Shown here piece after piece: positions 37,233 through 48,366 of a stretch of DNA of 64,000 nucleotides (position 1 is its first letter; each line of letters opens with the position of its first letter). Where the stretch lies: contig NC_132896.1 in assembly GCF_030463535.1 (NCBI RefSeq), positions 29,795,209 to 29,859,208 on the forward strand. Direction: 5' to 3'. The DNA is from Salminus brasiliensis. Taxonomy: Eukaryota; Chordata; Actinopteri; Characiformes; Bryconidae. The notes under the pieces are model-generated. The model did no database searches. It saw only the letters and a program-made list of their open reading frames with translations, and was not told where the DNA came from. The position numbers were made by a program, and so were the translations under genes.

Positions 37233-37852
37233 GACCCACATCAGTGGTTCCCCACCCTGGTCCTGGAGGACCCCCTGCCCTGCACATTTCAGTGGTTCCA
37301 CCACCTCCACCTCAGGTTCCCAACCCTGGTCCTGGAGGACCCCCTGCCCTGCACATTTCAGTGGTTCCACCACCTCCACCTCAGGTTCCCAACCCTGCCC
37401 TGCACATTTCAGTGGTTCCACCACCTCCACCTCAGGTTCCCAACCCTGGTCCTGGAGGACCCCCTGCCCTGCACATTTCAGTGGTTCCACCACCTCCACC
37501 TCAGGTTCCCAACCCTGCCCTGCACATTTCAGTGGTTCCACCACCTCCACCTCAGGTTCCCAACCCTGGTCCTGGAGGACCCCCTGCCCTGCACATTTCA
37601 GTGGTTCCACCACCTCCACCTCAGGTTCCCAACCCTGCCCTGCACATTTCAGTGGTTCCACCACCTCCACCTCAGGTTCCCAACCCTGGTCCTGGAGGAC
37701 CCCCTGCCCTGCACATTTCAGTGGTTCCACCACCTCCACCTCAGGTTCCCAACCCTGCCCTGCACATTTCAGTGGTTCCACCACCTCCACCTCAGGTTCC
37801 CAACCCTGGTCCTGGAGGACCCCCTGCCCTGCACATTTCAGTGGTTCAGTTG
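37233..37852. repeat. Minisatellite with 120-bp higher-order unit
   Basis: A long form (ggttcccaaccctggtcctg, then gaggaccccctgccctgcac, atttcagtggttcc, accacctccacctca) alternates with a short form lacking the tggtcctggaggaccccc stretch, giving 69+51=120 bases. Four consecutive 120-base units (37321, 37441, 37561, 37681) are identical by eye. Because 120 is divisible by 3, several frames on both strands stay open; none is a gene. Confidence 0.95.
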
Positions 37853-38149
37853 GGAACCACTGTTCTAGAGGAGCAGTGCTGAAGGAAAATGGTGTGTCTA
37901 ACAGTATTGTGCAGGTCTTTCTCTGGCCTTGATGACTAACACCACTTTGTCATGTGTTCATGACGTTTCCCACACATTCTCCTGTAGCTGCTGTCCACGC
38001 CTCCTGTAATAAAGGGGGGTTCCTTCCCCGCACATTTCCCAACACAGTCCTAAAACAACATAATGGGAATTAAATTGGATGATTGTGTGGGGTCGCTGGT
38101 TGGGATCCCCAAAAATGTATTGAGAATATTCAGTTAAATTAAATTCTAA

Positions 38150-38265
38150 TTTATTTATATGGTGCAACAGTGGCAAGGAAAAACTCCCTCAGATTGAGAG
38201 GAAGAAACTTTGAAAGGAACCAAGACTCGAAAGCGGAACCCGTTCTCTTCTGGTCGACACCACAT
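38150..38265. repeat. Fragment of the 'cagctttacag' family
   Basis: Contains caacagtggcaaggaaaaac, ggaaccaagactcgaaagc and cccgttctcttctgg, in the same order as 16195-16445. Confidence 0.65.
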
Positions 38266-38274
38266 AGAGATATT

Positions 38275-38820
38275 TTGGCAGAATTGTAGAGTTCGGGGCC
38301 AGAATTCCTGATTATGTTGGCATCACCCAAACCAAACTGAACTTGAATCTAGCTAAAATACTAGATTTTGGGTATTTTTTATGGATTTCAACCAAAAAAA
38401 AAATAAGGGACTGGACTTTTCAAACATCCAAAACAGAAGAACTAAATACCACTGGTTTTCCAACACAGAGAAATACAGATAAACCCCTTCATGCATTCAA
38501 ATGGAGAACTGAAGGTTCTGTGCTGAAGGTTCTACAGATAAGCAATACATGTAGTAAAGGATCCCCGAAAAACCCTGTTGTTATACTAGTAGATTTCTTT
38601 TGCAAGGAAGCAATTTTGTTAAGAGCTGTGGGGCCCAGTTTAATATCTTTTCATGGGGGCCAGAATTCCTGGCAGCACCCCTGATTGTGTTGGCATCATC
38701 TAAACCTGAACTTAAATCTAGCTAAAAGTACTGCATTTTGGGTATTTTTCATGGATTTCAACCAAAAAAGAAGGGACTGGTCTTCTCAAACATCCAAACC
38801 AGCTGTAAACATCAGGCTTT
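38275..38820. repeat. Local direct duplication
   Basis: The stretch gttggcatcacccaaaccaa...ggatttcaaccaaaaaa at about 38318-38400 recurs at about 38688-38768 with close similarity, and ggggccagaattcctg appears at both 38297 and 38656. Confidence 0.7.
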
Positions 38821-39119
38821 GACATACGCACATATGAGCTTCTCCTTTACACTGCCAGTACATTTAAAAAAAACATACAGACATATTATACAGCCTCTCT
38901 AGATATCTATGTAAAAAAGGCTCCATTAAAAGGGGAGGACAAAATTAGCCATTACAGGAACTGAAAGAATCAGCAGTTTTTGCTCCAAACAGGCAATCAT
39001 CAAATGCCGGTTTGTGTTCAAGCTGCTTCTTAGACAATATTTATCTCTGGGTTTGATTTCATGATATTTAAATTTGGGATTTACAGAATTTGAAAAAGCC
39101 AAGAATCCACCACAAGACC

Positions 39120-39660
39120 AGCTTCAGCTTCAGGTGATCTAAGCTGGTCTTGGATGGTCTATGTTGAAAAGCTGGACATTGAGGTGATAACATGCCTGCT
39201 CTGGTAAACCAGCTGGTTTCAGTGTGTTTTCAGCTGGTCTGTCAGCATGACCAACTTGACCATGCTGGCTGTCAAGCTGGTCATACTGGTTGATGAGTTT
39301 GGTTAAGCTGTTTGACCACTCTGTGGACCAGCGTTGGACCAGCGTGGTCATGCTGTTCATGAAGGTCAACCAATATGGCCATGACGGCCTACAACCTTGG
39401 TCATGTTGGTCATACTGTTGGACCTGCTTGGTCAGGCCGGTCATGCCGGTCAACCAGTGTGGTCATGCTAATCAACCAACGTGACAATGCTGGTCAACAA
39501 GCTTGGTCATACTGGTGGACTATTTTGGTCAGGTTGGTCATGCTGGTAGACCAACTAAACCATTAAACTCAAAGAAAAACATATGAAAAATATACCCTGT
39601 GCTGACCAAGAGTTTAAGCAGCTTGACCAGCTTGATCTGGCCATGTTGATTTTTTTCCAG
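39120..39660. repeat. Degenerate 'tggtcatgctggt' minisatellite
   Basis: Irregular units built from gctggtcatactggt, gaccaacttgaccatgct and tggtcaaccag, partly self-complementary. Related pieces lie at 58360-58440 and 58780-58900. Confidence 0.8.
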
Positions 39661-40218
39661 CAGGGTCATTAAAGAGCATGTGTGTTATTCACTACGCTAA
39701 ATGCTACTGTGCTATGCTATATTGAGTATTTCATGCATTATTGTAGCCTGTAGCTACTACAGTGTGAGCTGTCAGCACAAAAAATAGTCCATTTCAGTTG
39801 GAATCGGAACCAGGACCAGAACCAGGACCAGAACCAGATCGGTGCATCCCTGTTCTATGCAGTTCCTCAAAAAGATTGGCTGGACCATTTAATTTGATTC
39901 CCTAAACCACTGGTTTCCACCACAGAGAAGAACCATCTACACATTCAAATGGAGCATTGAGTGCTGAAGGTTCCACAGATAACCAATATATGTAGTAGAG
40001 GAACCCTGGAGAACCGTTGATGGGTGTATAATCCAGCTACACTGCAAAACCACAGCCATGCTCATCTATGGAACCTCTGAAACACAGCATCATCATCATC
40101 ATCATCATCATGGTCCAGATGCTACAGTAATACTACAGTAACACTGGTTACACAGCAGCCTAGAGAAGATCTGGTCTTACTAGAACTATGGTATAGACAC
40201 ATAAACATCTGTGTGTAT

Positions 40219-40220
<2 letters not shown>

Positions 40221-40266
<46 letters not shown>
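40221..40266. repeat. (CA)23 microsatellite
   Basis: Uninterrupted. Confidence 0.95.
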
Positions 40267-40267
<1 letters not shown>

Positions 40268-41149
40268 CCCCTCTCCTACCTCCTACCTTCAGTCAGTTAC
40301 ATTGTTGTTATGGCAGCCATGCTCAAATCCGTAGGTGCTGACTTCTTCATTCAGTCCCATCGCTGAGTGTGAGCGTGTGTGTGAGAGTGTGTGAGAGAGA
40401 GAGTGTGTGTGTGAGTGTGTGAACAGACAGCAGTGAAGCATCCATTCTTCCTCCATCAGCACATCCGTTCACCGCAAAGCCTTATGGGGGAGAAGGAATT
40501 CCGAGTGAAGAACAGCACGTCATGTACACAGAATTTCTCCAGAATCTGCTCACACACACACACACACACACTCACACACACTCGCGCGCGCGCGCTGGCC
40601 TGTTAGGACCACTCCTCTGGCCAGATCATCCCTCTGTATAGTAGATTATCGCAGGTCACTGTGGCTTTCCTGTTGCCAAATTACCCTCTGTGTAGGTGTA
40701 TCTGTGCGTGCGTGTGTGCGTGCGTGCGTGCGTGTGTGTGTGTATGTGTATGTGTGTGTGTGTGCGCGTACGACACCGAGGGAGGAGTAAACGGAGCCTT
40801 TACGATCTGCTGCATAGACTCCTCCCCCACTACACACAGATGGAGAAGTCAAGCCCCTGACTGACTCAAGCTCAGCCAATCCCGTGACAGCGTGGAGAAC
40901 CGTAGCCAATCAGAGACCAGAACTCGTCCGCTACAGCAGCACGGCTCGTCGCCTAGCAACCGCATCATTTGGCTGAGCTTCGGCGTTGGTTACATAAACA
41001 TGGGGGAAACCTGCAGACACCAGCTGGTCCAGCGTTTCTCCTGAAATCCAGGGCACCCATATGGAGTTTTCCACCCTATTGCTGCACCAACAGTCTCTAC
41101 TCGTTTGGGAAGGTATCATGTTGATACCTGATGTAGGTATCAACATGAT

Positions 41150-41640
41150 ACCTAGATGTAGATGTAGATGTAGGATTTGATTGCATTCAGCCACGAGAGC
41201 ATCAGTGAGGTCAGGTACTGATGTTGGATGGATCTAGACGCCACTCTGGCCCATCACAAAGGTTCTGGATGGAGTGGCATCACTCCAGAGACCCTCTGTA
41301 CAGGGTATGGTGACCATAGGCTCATGGGCTGCAGATTAGGCCAGTGGTGTGTGCATTTGAGCACCTGTGTCAGCAATGGGTGATGCTTAAAGTAGGTGAG
41401 TGCACTATTTAGAAGCAGTCTCTGGATATTTTTGGACATGCAGTGTACATAAGGGTATAAATGTCTGAGTCTGCCATTAAGAACTCATGCTATAATGCAG
41501 AAAGGCTTATGACACACTAAGGTGTATTACTCCGCTTATAACTACAGGAAGAAATTGGTGGGGCTATTTTTTGGTAATAGAAGTGTGTAATAACACGTTC
41601 AGCCTGCCGGCAGGCCATAAGCCACTGATTAAGAGAGATA
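41150..41640. repeat. MITE fragments
   Basis: 41150-41300 carries inverted pieces of the 'gcctaatgccag' family (gatttgattgcattcagcc, gatgttggatgg). 41500-41620 carries a family-2 scrap (aaggtgtattactcc, agaagtgtgtaataac). Confidence 0.5.
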
Positions 41641-41735
41641 CAGTTTAATAGAGATACAAGGAGGCTGGTCTGGTTAAACTAAGTTAAAATAAACTAATGA
41701 AATATTTTATTTACACTGTGTAACATCATGCCCTG

Positions 41736-41776
<41 letters not shown>

Positions 41777-42172
41777 CTCAATAACACTGAGCAGTCACTA
41801 AATGACTGATCAGCACAGTGATTCATATTGCTCATTTCTCTATTCTGGATCCTTGTATTCTGTTACATCCCAACACTGCATGTAATAAACACACTACTAT
41901 TTATTAAATTATTCATAAATAATTTAATAATTCATTTAATTATTAAACCTTTCAGCATATTTTAGTGGAATGCATTAAAATATATTTGGCACATTCAAAA
42001 TAAACATATGATAATAAGTAAAACGGTTTAAATGCAGACAGTTTAAAACAACAGACACACGGCAATACGTTAGAGCCCTCACTCTCATTCTAATATCCCA
42101 CTTCTCTTGTGATCTTTCCTCCCTAATGCTACAGGGAAAGCCTCTTATTTGATGGCTTATGAGATAAGTAGA

Positions 42173-42173
<1 letters not shown>

Positions 42174-42222
<49 letters not shown>
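42174..42222. repeat. (CA)24 microsatellite
   Basis: Uninterrupted. Confidence 0.95.
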
Positions 42223-42224
<2 letters not shown>

Positions 42225-42534
42225 AACAAAATTCACTACAGAGAACAATGCCACATTTTTGACAAATCATTTATGATTGTGAGGCAGGAACATTTAACAG
42301 ATGCAATATTTTTAGATGTAATTTTATAATTTTTTGTGTTTATTGAGTTTCATACAGCAGATTTGATAAAACACTGGTCTCCAAAACTTTCTAATAAAAA
42401 GAATTTCCTTTCCCTGATTTGTGATTGCTCTTGAGGGATCCTGGGTATCCAAGGCACGCCATTCACCACACTCCTCCACTTGCTTATCATCACTCTTCTA
42501 TATCAAACTCCACAACCATGATAAACGTCTGTTA

Positions 42535-42660
42535 CACTGGGCGACCAACAGAAATGACCTGATGATCTGATTAACATACATTTCACTTAGAATCTGTGTG
42601 TTTTTGCCACTTTCTCCTGTAAAGGAACCATTTCAGAGATGCAAGGTTTTGCTAGAACAA
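42535..42660. repeat. Dispersed repeat, 'ggaccaatagaaatgct' family, diverged
   Basis: Contains gcgaccaacagaaatgacc and ttctcctgtaaaggaaccat, then cagagatgcaaggttttgc. Confidence 0.55.
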
Positions 42661-42939
42661 CAACATTTATTTCCTTAAATAATTTAGACATATTACCTCC
42701 TTCATAAGGTCACCACACTGCCCACTTAGCCCCACCCATTCACAAAGAAGGTTTAGTAAGGAGTGTTCCAGCGATGGATGCTTTCAGAAGAGTGCAGCCA
42801 ATCAGAGCAGAGAACATTCACACACCTCTGACAAAAACAGCCTGCTATTTAGAAGGGATCACGAGGGAAGATTGGAAAATGGTCATGTAAAATTGACTAT
42901 GGCCGCTTCAGGGACATAGACCAACATCATTGACAAAGA

Positions 42940-43350
42940 TTATGTCCAAATATTTGTGGACAACCTTTGTAATGAATGCATTCAGCTACTTTACGTTGTA
43001 CCCATTGCTGACACAGATGTGCACATCACAAATGCTTGTCTAGTCCTTGTAGAGAAGTACTGCCAATAGAATAGGACTCTCTGGTACATGAACCATTGCC
43101 ATTAGTACCACGCCTAATGCCAGCTGTGGGCTAGAGGAGCATTGAAGAAGTGGACCTGTGTTCTCTAAAATGATGGTGGGTGCTTTATCTAATACTTTTG
43201 GGATGAGTTGGGGAGTTGAGGGGTGAGGTAGGGTGGGGATCATCCTAGCTGAATGCAATCAAATCCTCACAGCTTAGCTTGTAGAAAGCCTTCTTCCTTG
43301 GACAGTAGAGGCAGTTACTCCAACAAAAGCAGGAGAAACAGTGAATATAA
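42940..43350 (+). mobile_element. 'gcctaatgccag' family MITE
   Basis: Starts gtccaaatatttgtggacaa, with aatgaatgcattcagctac, cgcctaatgccagctgtgg and ctccaacaaaagcaggag. The right inverted end is missing. It stops about 140 bases from the AhpD-like stop codon. Confidence 0.75.
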
Positions 43351-43486
43351 TCAAGAAAAGTTTTTATGAAAGCAGCCCCAGGTTTGTTTGGACAGTCGTC
43401 AATCAGTTGCAGCATCTGTTAAATCAACTACCAGCAATCAGACAAAAAAGAAGGCGATCTGGACTCTAAGGACAGATCTGATGGAT

Positions 43487-43780
43487 CTAAGACCCACTGT
43501 CCTTCTCATCCAGGTTTGGCCGTTTGTCTCTGGGCACTCTGCCCAGGTTGTAAAACTCTGTGTTGGGTCTCATGTCGGTGAGGTGGGCCAGGCGGTTGGA
43601 CATGGCAAAGAATGCAGCGATGGCAGCAATGTCCCATATGTCCTCCCGGTCAAAGCCATGCGCCTCCAGAGAGCTGAAGTGTGCGTCAGTCAGGGTTTCA
43701 CTGCGACACACGGCCAGAGCAAAGTCCAGCATGGCACGCTCCCGCGCCGACAGATCTGCTACCTGGTAGTTAACTACCAC
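43487..43780 (-). CDS. AhpD-like gene terminal exon
   Basis: The acceptor is gatcctgcag. It encodes residues 143-239: VVVNYQVADLSARERAMLDF, HGFDREDIWDIAAIAAFFAM, SNRLAHLTDMRPNTEFYNLG, then a stop at 43489-43487. The second helical half and the MRPNxEFY motif are typical of peroxidase-related CMD proteins. Confidence 0.92.
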   Translation of the reverse strand: MVVNYQVADLSARERAMLDFALAVCRSETLTDAHFSSLEAHGFDREDIWDIAAIAAFFAMSNRLAHLTDMRPNTEFYNLGRVPRDKRPNLDEKDSGS

Positions 43781-44186
43781 CTGCAGGATCAGGATTTTAA
43801 TCAAAATCTCCAATCATCTATAAGACACAATCATTTATTTACAAGACTGTGGAATCATGGGCACTAGTTTGCCAACTAATCTAAATGACAGAACTGCTCC
43901 TAATCTCAATCAGAATTGATCAGGTAAGACATTTGTGATGGTTGAAGGTTGGTTACGAGGCTAATGTAGCTAACAAGTAGTATATACTTAAAGCAACATT
44001 ATGCAAGAATTGGTGTTTTTTGCTCTTGGGCTCCCCCTACAGTGTAATTTACAGTAACCCCATTGTCAAAAATACAAATCATGCTATGAGGACCCCTCTA
44101 TGGACAGCTATAAACATGTCTTTGTTGACATGCTGAGTGATACAGAGGCTGAAGCAAAAGAAGCATGACTGAGCCGTGGGTTTACA

Positions 44187-44266
<80 letters not shown>

Positions 44267-46159
44267 TTTTATTTATTTATATTTTGTTTCCCTTTTTCTC
44301 TCAATTTGGTCCTGCCAGTTAACTCACCCCTTTGTAGCTTCCCCTAGTACTTGTAATGCTCCAGACAGGCACTCCTCTGTTAAATGTAAAGTCAGCCTCT
44401 GCCTCTTTTTTACATTTACATTTACATTTAAGGCATTTAGCAGACGCTCTTCTCCAGAGCGACTTACAAAAGTTAGCTATTTACTCAAGAAAAACCTCAG
44501 CTAGTTTGAACAGACCAAAAATTCAAAGATACCTCTAGGTTTAGACTCTACTACACAAGTCAATAAGGAGACCACTTTGGTGCAGGACAGAAAAGAGCCT
44601 GGACGCTCGTCTTCTGTGGATTTTGAGGGATGGCGGGTCGAGCCGAGCCGTACTTGAAGCTTGAAGGGCTCTTGGTGCGGATCGGCTTTTGACCATCGCC
44701 ATCAAGTACGGAGGGGCTGGTCCGTTCTTGGCTTTGTAGGCCAGCGTCTAAGGTTTTAAATCTAATGGGGGAGCAGCTACATGCAGCATTGCCAGGCAAC
44801 TGACACACTCGGAGGAAAGCGCAGACTCCCCAGCTCCACTGCATCAGCTAACAGGTGCCCGTGCCAACATTGCTTTTAGAGTGATGAGGGGAGAGAGTGC
44901 CATTTACTCACTCTGAGAGAGCACGGCAAATTGTGCTCTCGGACTCCAGCCACCGATGGCAAAGCTTTTCGACCCCCGGACCCCCTGGTAGCACATTAGA
45001 CAGGGAAGCCACTCTGAACCCTATGTTAAAGGATTTTATACATATATGACTTGGGTTGTAACACAGTTTTACACAGTTTTGGCGAGGGGTTTCGTGCTGC
45101 TTCACCAAAGTTCCATAGCGCTGTAGCGGCCTTCTGGCCTGGAGTGGGAATGACAGAGACGCCATTCTCCCTGTTACAGTCAGTGGAGCATCATCATTAT
45201 TCTGAAGCTGCTATTTTAGGGTATAATTGCTGCATAATGTTGCTTTAAGTACAGCACTTAGCAAATGCATTCCTAAATAAACACTTACCTCCAACGCTGC
45301 TGTGCCGTTAAGTAATCTGAAATAGCCTTGCTCATGGGGTTTCTGACACTGCTGTATACACTTATCTGTAAATATACATGGACAAAAGGCTTTGGGCTTC
45401 AAGGTGGCTATTACTCCAGCTTTTAGCTAAACCACATAAGCAAGTCTAAATAAGAATACTTAACAACTTTGTGTTGTTTAATGTGAGTGTATGATGGTTA
45501 AGGCAGTGGGAAAGGGACGTTACCTGATCAGCTAGCATGGGTTTCTTAGAGTAGATGCGGTGCAGTGCACTGTGAGACACCACACAGTACAGGCAGTGAT
45601 TATGAGCACTAGTTGCCACAACGATCAGCTCTCGTTCTGCCTTTGACAATCCTCCTGCAAAGAAGTTGAAATGAAATGAGATCTTTCTCCAGCAAGGATA
45701 CAATTACATCCAATATTTAGCTCTTTTAGATCCACAGAAGCTGCAGAAAAGTACCAATGTGATATGTCAGTTTCCAATAATACTGAGTGTCTTACCAGTC
45801 TCCTTATTCATCAGTGCGTTATAGTAAGCGAAGAAAGCGCGAAACTCTTCAGGCCGATGAGCAAGAACCTTGAAGACGTTAGGCAAGAAGCCACCCTGGA
45901 GAAAGAGGTCATATTAGGGAGATACAGGATATCGTTTGGTAGCTGTTGCTGCAACCCTGGCCTTTTAGATATTGTTATTATTACTACCCAAATATAACCA
46001 CCTTCCTCCCACCATAATGTGTATATGTATGGTAATGGCTTATGTAATCAGCCAGTAATAATCAAGTCTGTTACAATAACTCACATGTTTTTGTGTGGGT
46101 TAATAAGATTCAGACCCAATTCCACCCATGTACTATTTCTTTAAGCTATTTCTTTAAGC

Positions 46160-46191
<32 letters not shown>

Positions 46192-46878
46192 AAACAAAAA
46201 AAACACACACAGGCCAAGTAGAGCTGTGCAGTTTGAAGATATTTTATCGTATTGTGATCAATTTTGTTATTGTGATGCACAATATTAACAATAACTACTA
46301 GTCTGCTTCAATTGGATGAAGTGCGGCACACTTAAAATAAAAATAACTGTACTCAGTCTGAGAGAATATCTGAATAGTAATTTTCAAGAATCTGCCACCA
46401 CTGATGCATTCTGTCTGCGATCGAATGTATTGCTATAAATATCGTGAAAAGTTCTTTAAATATCGTGATAAACATTTTTACCATATCGCCCAGCCCTAAA
46501 GCATTTATGTCTAAAACATTACGTATATGGCAAGAATACTTGCCATATACTAAAATTCACCCCTGAGCACCACATGCAAGACGTTTCTTCGTACAGGAGG
46601 TGTCTTGAAGCTGTCATCACCAACAAAGGCTTTTGTACAAAGTATTAAATTCATTCCAGTAAGAGTGTTTAATACTTTTTCCCTGGGTCATTTCTCATTA
46701 GTACACACAACTTCATTTCTTCATTTTCTTTCACATCTATGGTTTGATTTATTTGCATGTGTGGATGGATGGGTTGTTATCTGGTCATCTGGTAAAATTT
46801 CATGTTAACAGCACCTTCAGAAATACATTTACTTAGAAAATAGTTTTTTCACCCGCTGTACACAGAGTACCAGGCCAA

Positions 46879-46917
<39 letters not shown>

Positions 46918-47764
46918 CATAAACAAATATACCTTTCACAACTTTCATAATAAGCAAAGCACACTTAAGTATATTTTTGGTTCTCTTTGATACAGTGCCT
47001 GCAGTACATTAAAAGTGAACTGAAGGCATACTTGCTTGTTTTCATTTCAGTGACAGACGTATACCAACAGCATCCTGGAATAAATGTATTCTTTGTAAGG
47101 GACATAATGGCTGAGAAATGCAGCCTACACTTTTGATGCATACAGTGTAAAGAGCTGTGTGCTTAAATGACCAAGACAAATAACCATAGATCCATAAGGA
47201 TTTTAAGGGTTTGAATATGACCACACACACACAAAGCAGATAATGGCAGAAAGACATTAATGAATGCCCTGCCTTTGTTTCGACCTCCTCCATCAGCTCC
47301 ACTATGTCATATGGCAGGTTTTTCCTGTAAGGCACTGGATAGCGGCTGATTCTCTCTTCTTCATTGCTGCTGTAGCACCGGAGACTGGTGGGCATCCTGT
47401 GGCACGCGCTGCTTTTCAACAGAAGGGAAGACTGCAAACATATGAATATGCAATATGATATATGGTTAGCCATCATCATCATCATCATCATCACCAGTCA
47501 ATCTTTGAGTAAATCCACAGTCCCGATCACAATAAGAAAATGTACTGCATTTAATCAACATCCTGTATTTCATCTGGGTCTCAGGGATGATGCACTAGAA
47601 CTGGTGCTGTAGCTGTGTTCATCCTCACAGTTTAGCTCAAGGACCTACAGTAGAGGCTAAATATGGGAGGTGAACATTTCCATAAGAGTTTGTTTAAGCT
47701 TTGAGGCTTTAAAGGTTTCTCCTGGACGCCCCAGTCCAGCCAGCACAGTGTGGATGTGCTCAAT

Positions 47765-47800
<36 letters not shown>

Positions 47801-48366
47801 TCACCTGATTTACCATCATTAAGCCCTGATTTACCACCAAACCAGGTGTTGATCTGAGGAGAACTCTAAATAATACTAGACTCCATGAGAGAGGAGAACT
47901 TTGGAGATGATTTAATGAACACAGTGATGGAGAACCAACAACCAACCGACTTTCTGTAGGAATGTTATTATTAGTATTTATTGTAATATTAGTGCTTTAC
48001 TGAGGAAATTAACACTTGCTGCTCAGATAAGCAGCTTTCTTTTTTACTGTCATTTTACAGGTCCCTAAAACTTTTGCACAGTACTGTACAACCAAGGTTC
48101 ATGAAGTTCATCACATCTAAAGTCAACTGCAGCTGTACGGAGTAATCGATCTTATATTAATCAGTTATATTAATAAGTCAAAGGCCTAGAATAAGGCAAA
48201 ATGAGCACACATGAAAGAAACTGTATTAGACAGACTGACAAAAACACCTAAACATAGCAGATTACCATACTGCACGTTCAAACACGGAGAGCTGCTGGAG
48301 CTCAGAATGAAAACTGATGGCATTTCTTACCAACGAGCCCAAAACAGACGGACGAATAAGCCTCAT
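43487..48366 (-). CDS. AhpD/carboxymuconolactone-decarboxylase-like peroxidase-related protein, predicted mitochondrial; 5 exons
   Basis: Exons in order: 48366-48331, 47431-47273, 45895-45796, 45654-45524, 43780-43487. All join in phase to give 239 residues. Residues 1-35 (MRLIRPSVLGSL, SSLLLKSSACHR, then LRCYSS) are Arg/Ser/Leu-rich without acids, followed by NEEE, which looks like a cleavable mitochondrial presequence. Residues 42-98 carry YPVPYRKNLPYDIVELMEEV and GGFLPNVFKVLAHRPEEFRA. Residues 100-130 (GLSKAERELIVVATSAHNHC and following) hold the AhpD core. E107, C119, C122 and H126 have the same spacing as the catalytic Glu-Cys-x-x-Cys-x3-His of AhpD. Residues 143-239 form the helical C-terminal half, ending EFYNLGRVPRDKRPNLDEK. 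AhpD proteins reduce peroxides through the CxxC dithiol; the partner and substrate here are unknown. I know of no mammalian orthologue. It lies head-to-head with smim19. Intron 2 seems to use a GC donor. Confidence 0.85.
44189..44261. repeat. (AT)36 microsatellite
   Basis: The longest AT run in the window, inside the nested MITE. Confidence 0.95.
44405..44770 (-). mobile_element. L2-type LINE 3' fragment
   Basis: acatttaaggcatttagcag and cgctcttctccagagcgact form the 3' tail on the minus strand. Upstream of it the minus strand has ORF2 C-terminal traces ([20 protein letters not shown] in a shifted frame) parallel to 50153-50880. The coding part has an internal deletion. Confidence 0.75.
44775..44990 (-). 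mobile_element. tRNA-derived SINE, inverted
   Basis: acacactcggaggaaagcgc and gagagagcacggcaaattgt are the reverse of segments in 17495-17870. Confidence 0.65.
45524..45654 (-). CDS. AhpD-like gene exon 4 (catalytic core)
   Basis: The acceptor is ctttgcag and the donor CAG|gtaacg. It encodes residues 99-142 with GLSKAERELIVVATS, then HNHCLYCVVSH and SKKPMLADQ. It contains the redox CxxC and its His. Confidence 0.92.
45796..45895 (-). CDS. AhpD-like gene exon 3
   Basis: The acceptor is cctctttctccag and the donor ACTG|gtaaga. It encodes residues 66-98, GGFLPNVFKVLAHRPEEFRA through NKET, typical of the segment just before the AhpD core. Confidence 0.88.
45896..47272 (-). other. AhpD-like gene intron 2
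   Basis: Contains a C14/A-rich stretch (46159-46200) and (AT)n at about 46885-46912. No exon was seen. The 5' border lacks GT. Confidence 0.6.
47273..47431 (-). CDS. AhpD-like gene exon 2
   Basis: The acceptor is catatgtttgcag. It encodes residues 13-65, SSLLLKSSACHRMPTSLRCY through VELMEEVETK. No GT donor fits: the family alignment places the junction at AAG|gcaggg, a GC-AG intron. Confidence 0.82.
47432..48330 (-). other. AhpD-like gene intron 1 with (CAT)n and (CAG)11
   Basis: (CAT)7 lies at 47471-47493 and (CAG)11 at 47767-47800; the rest is anonymous. Confidence 0.7.
47767..47800. repeat. (CAG)11 trinucleotide repeat
   Basis: Uninterrupted and intronic, on the strand opposite to the gene (CTG in the transcript). 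Confidence 0.95.
48331..48366 (-). CDS. AhpD-like gene exon 1 (start of presequence)
   Basis: ATG at 48366-48364 begins twelve codons, MRLIRPSVLGSL, then TTG|gtaaga. It is too short to stand out as a reading frame. It is supported by the strong donor, the in-phase join to exon 2 and its fit as a mitochondrial presequence start. Confidence 0.75.

Larger units (their letters stand above)
36856..43486. other. Intergenic / possible ppp2r2c 5' region
   Basis: Contains the 120-bp minisatellite, a 'cagctttacag' fragment, the 'tggtcatgctggt' array, (CAT)n at about 40090-40110, (CA)n tracts at 40221-40266, 41737-41776 and 42174-42222, CpG/TG mixtures at 40550-40770 and MITE copies. A noncoding first exon of ppp2r2c is expected here but was not located. 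Confidence 0.6.
43988..45248. mobile_element. Family-1 TTAA MITE enlarged by nested insertions
   Basis: TTAA (43988-43991) plus AGCAACATTATGCA is mirrored by TGCATAATGTTGCT plus TTAA (45245-45248), a 14-base perfect inverted repeat. The interior holds (AT)36 (44189-44261), an antisense L2 tail (44405-44770) and an inverted SINE (44775-44990). The MITE's own ends resume at about 45050. Confidence 0.85.
43781..45523 (-). other. AhpD-like gene last intron, filled by nested repeats
   Basis: Almost entirely the 1.25-kb TTAA-flanked element 43988-45248 and its nested insertions. Confidence 0.75.

Noticed and set aside
37129-37932. 267-residue open frame and matching long frames on both strands
   Set aside because: They are produced by the 120-base minisatellite, whose unit is a multiple of three; the translations are pure repeat and no splice signals or family match support them.
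43388-43867. 159-residue plus-strand frame
   Set aside because: It is the shadow of the AhpD-like terminal exon, which has the recognisable protein on the minus strand.
47042-47494. 150-residue minus-strand frame starting with a run of Met
   Set aside because: The Met run is the (CAT)n microsatellite; only the central part (47273-47431) is a real exon.
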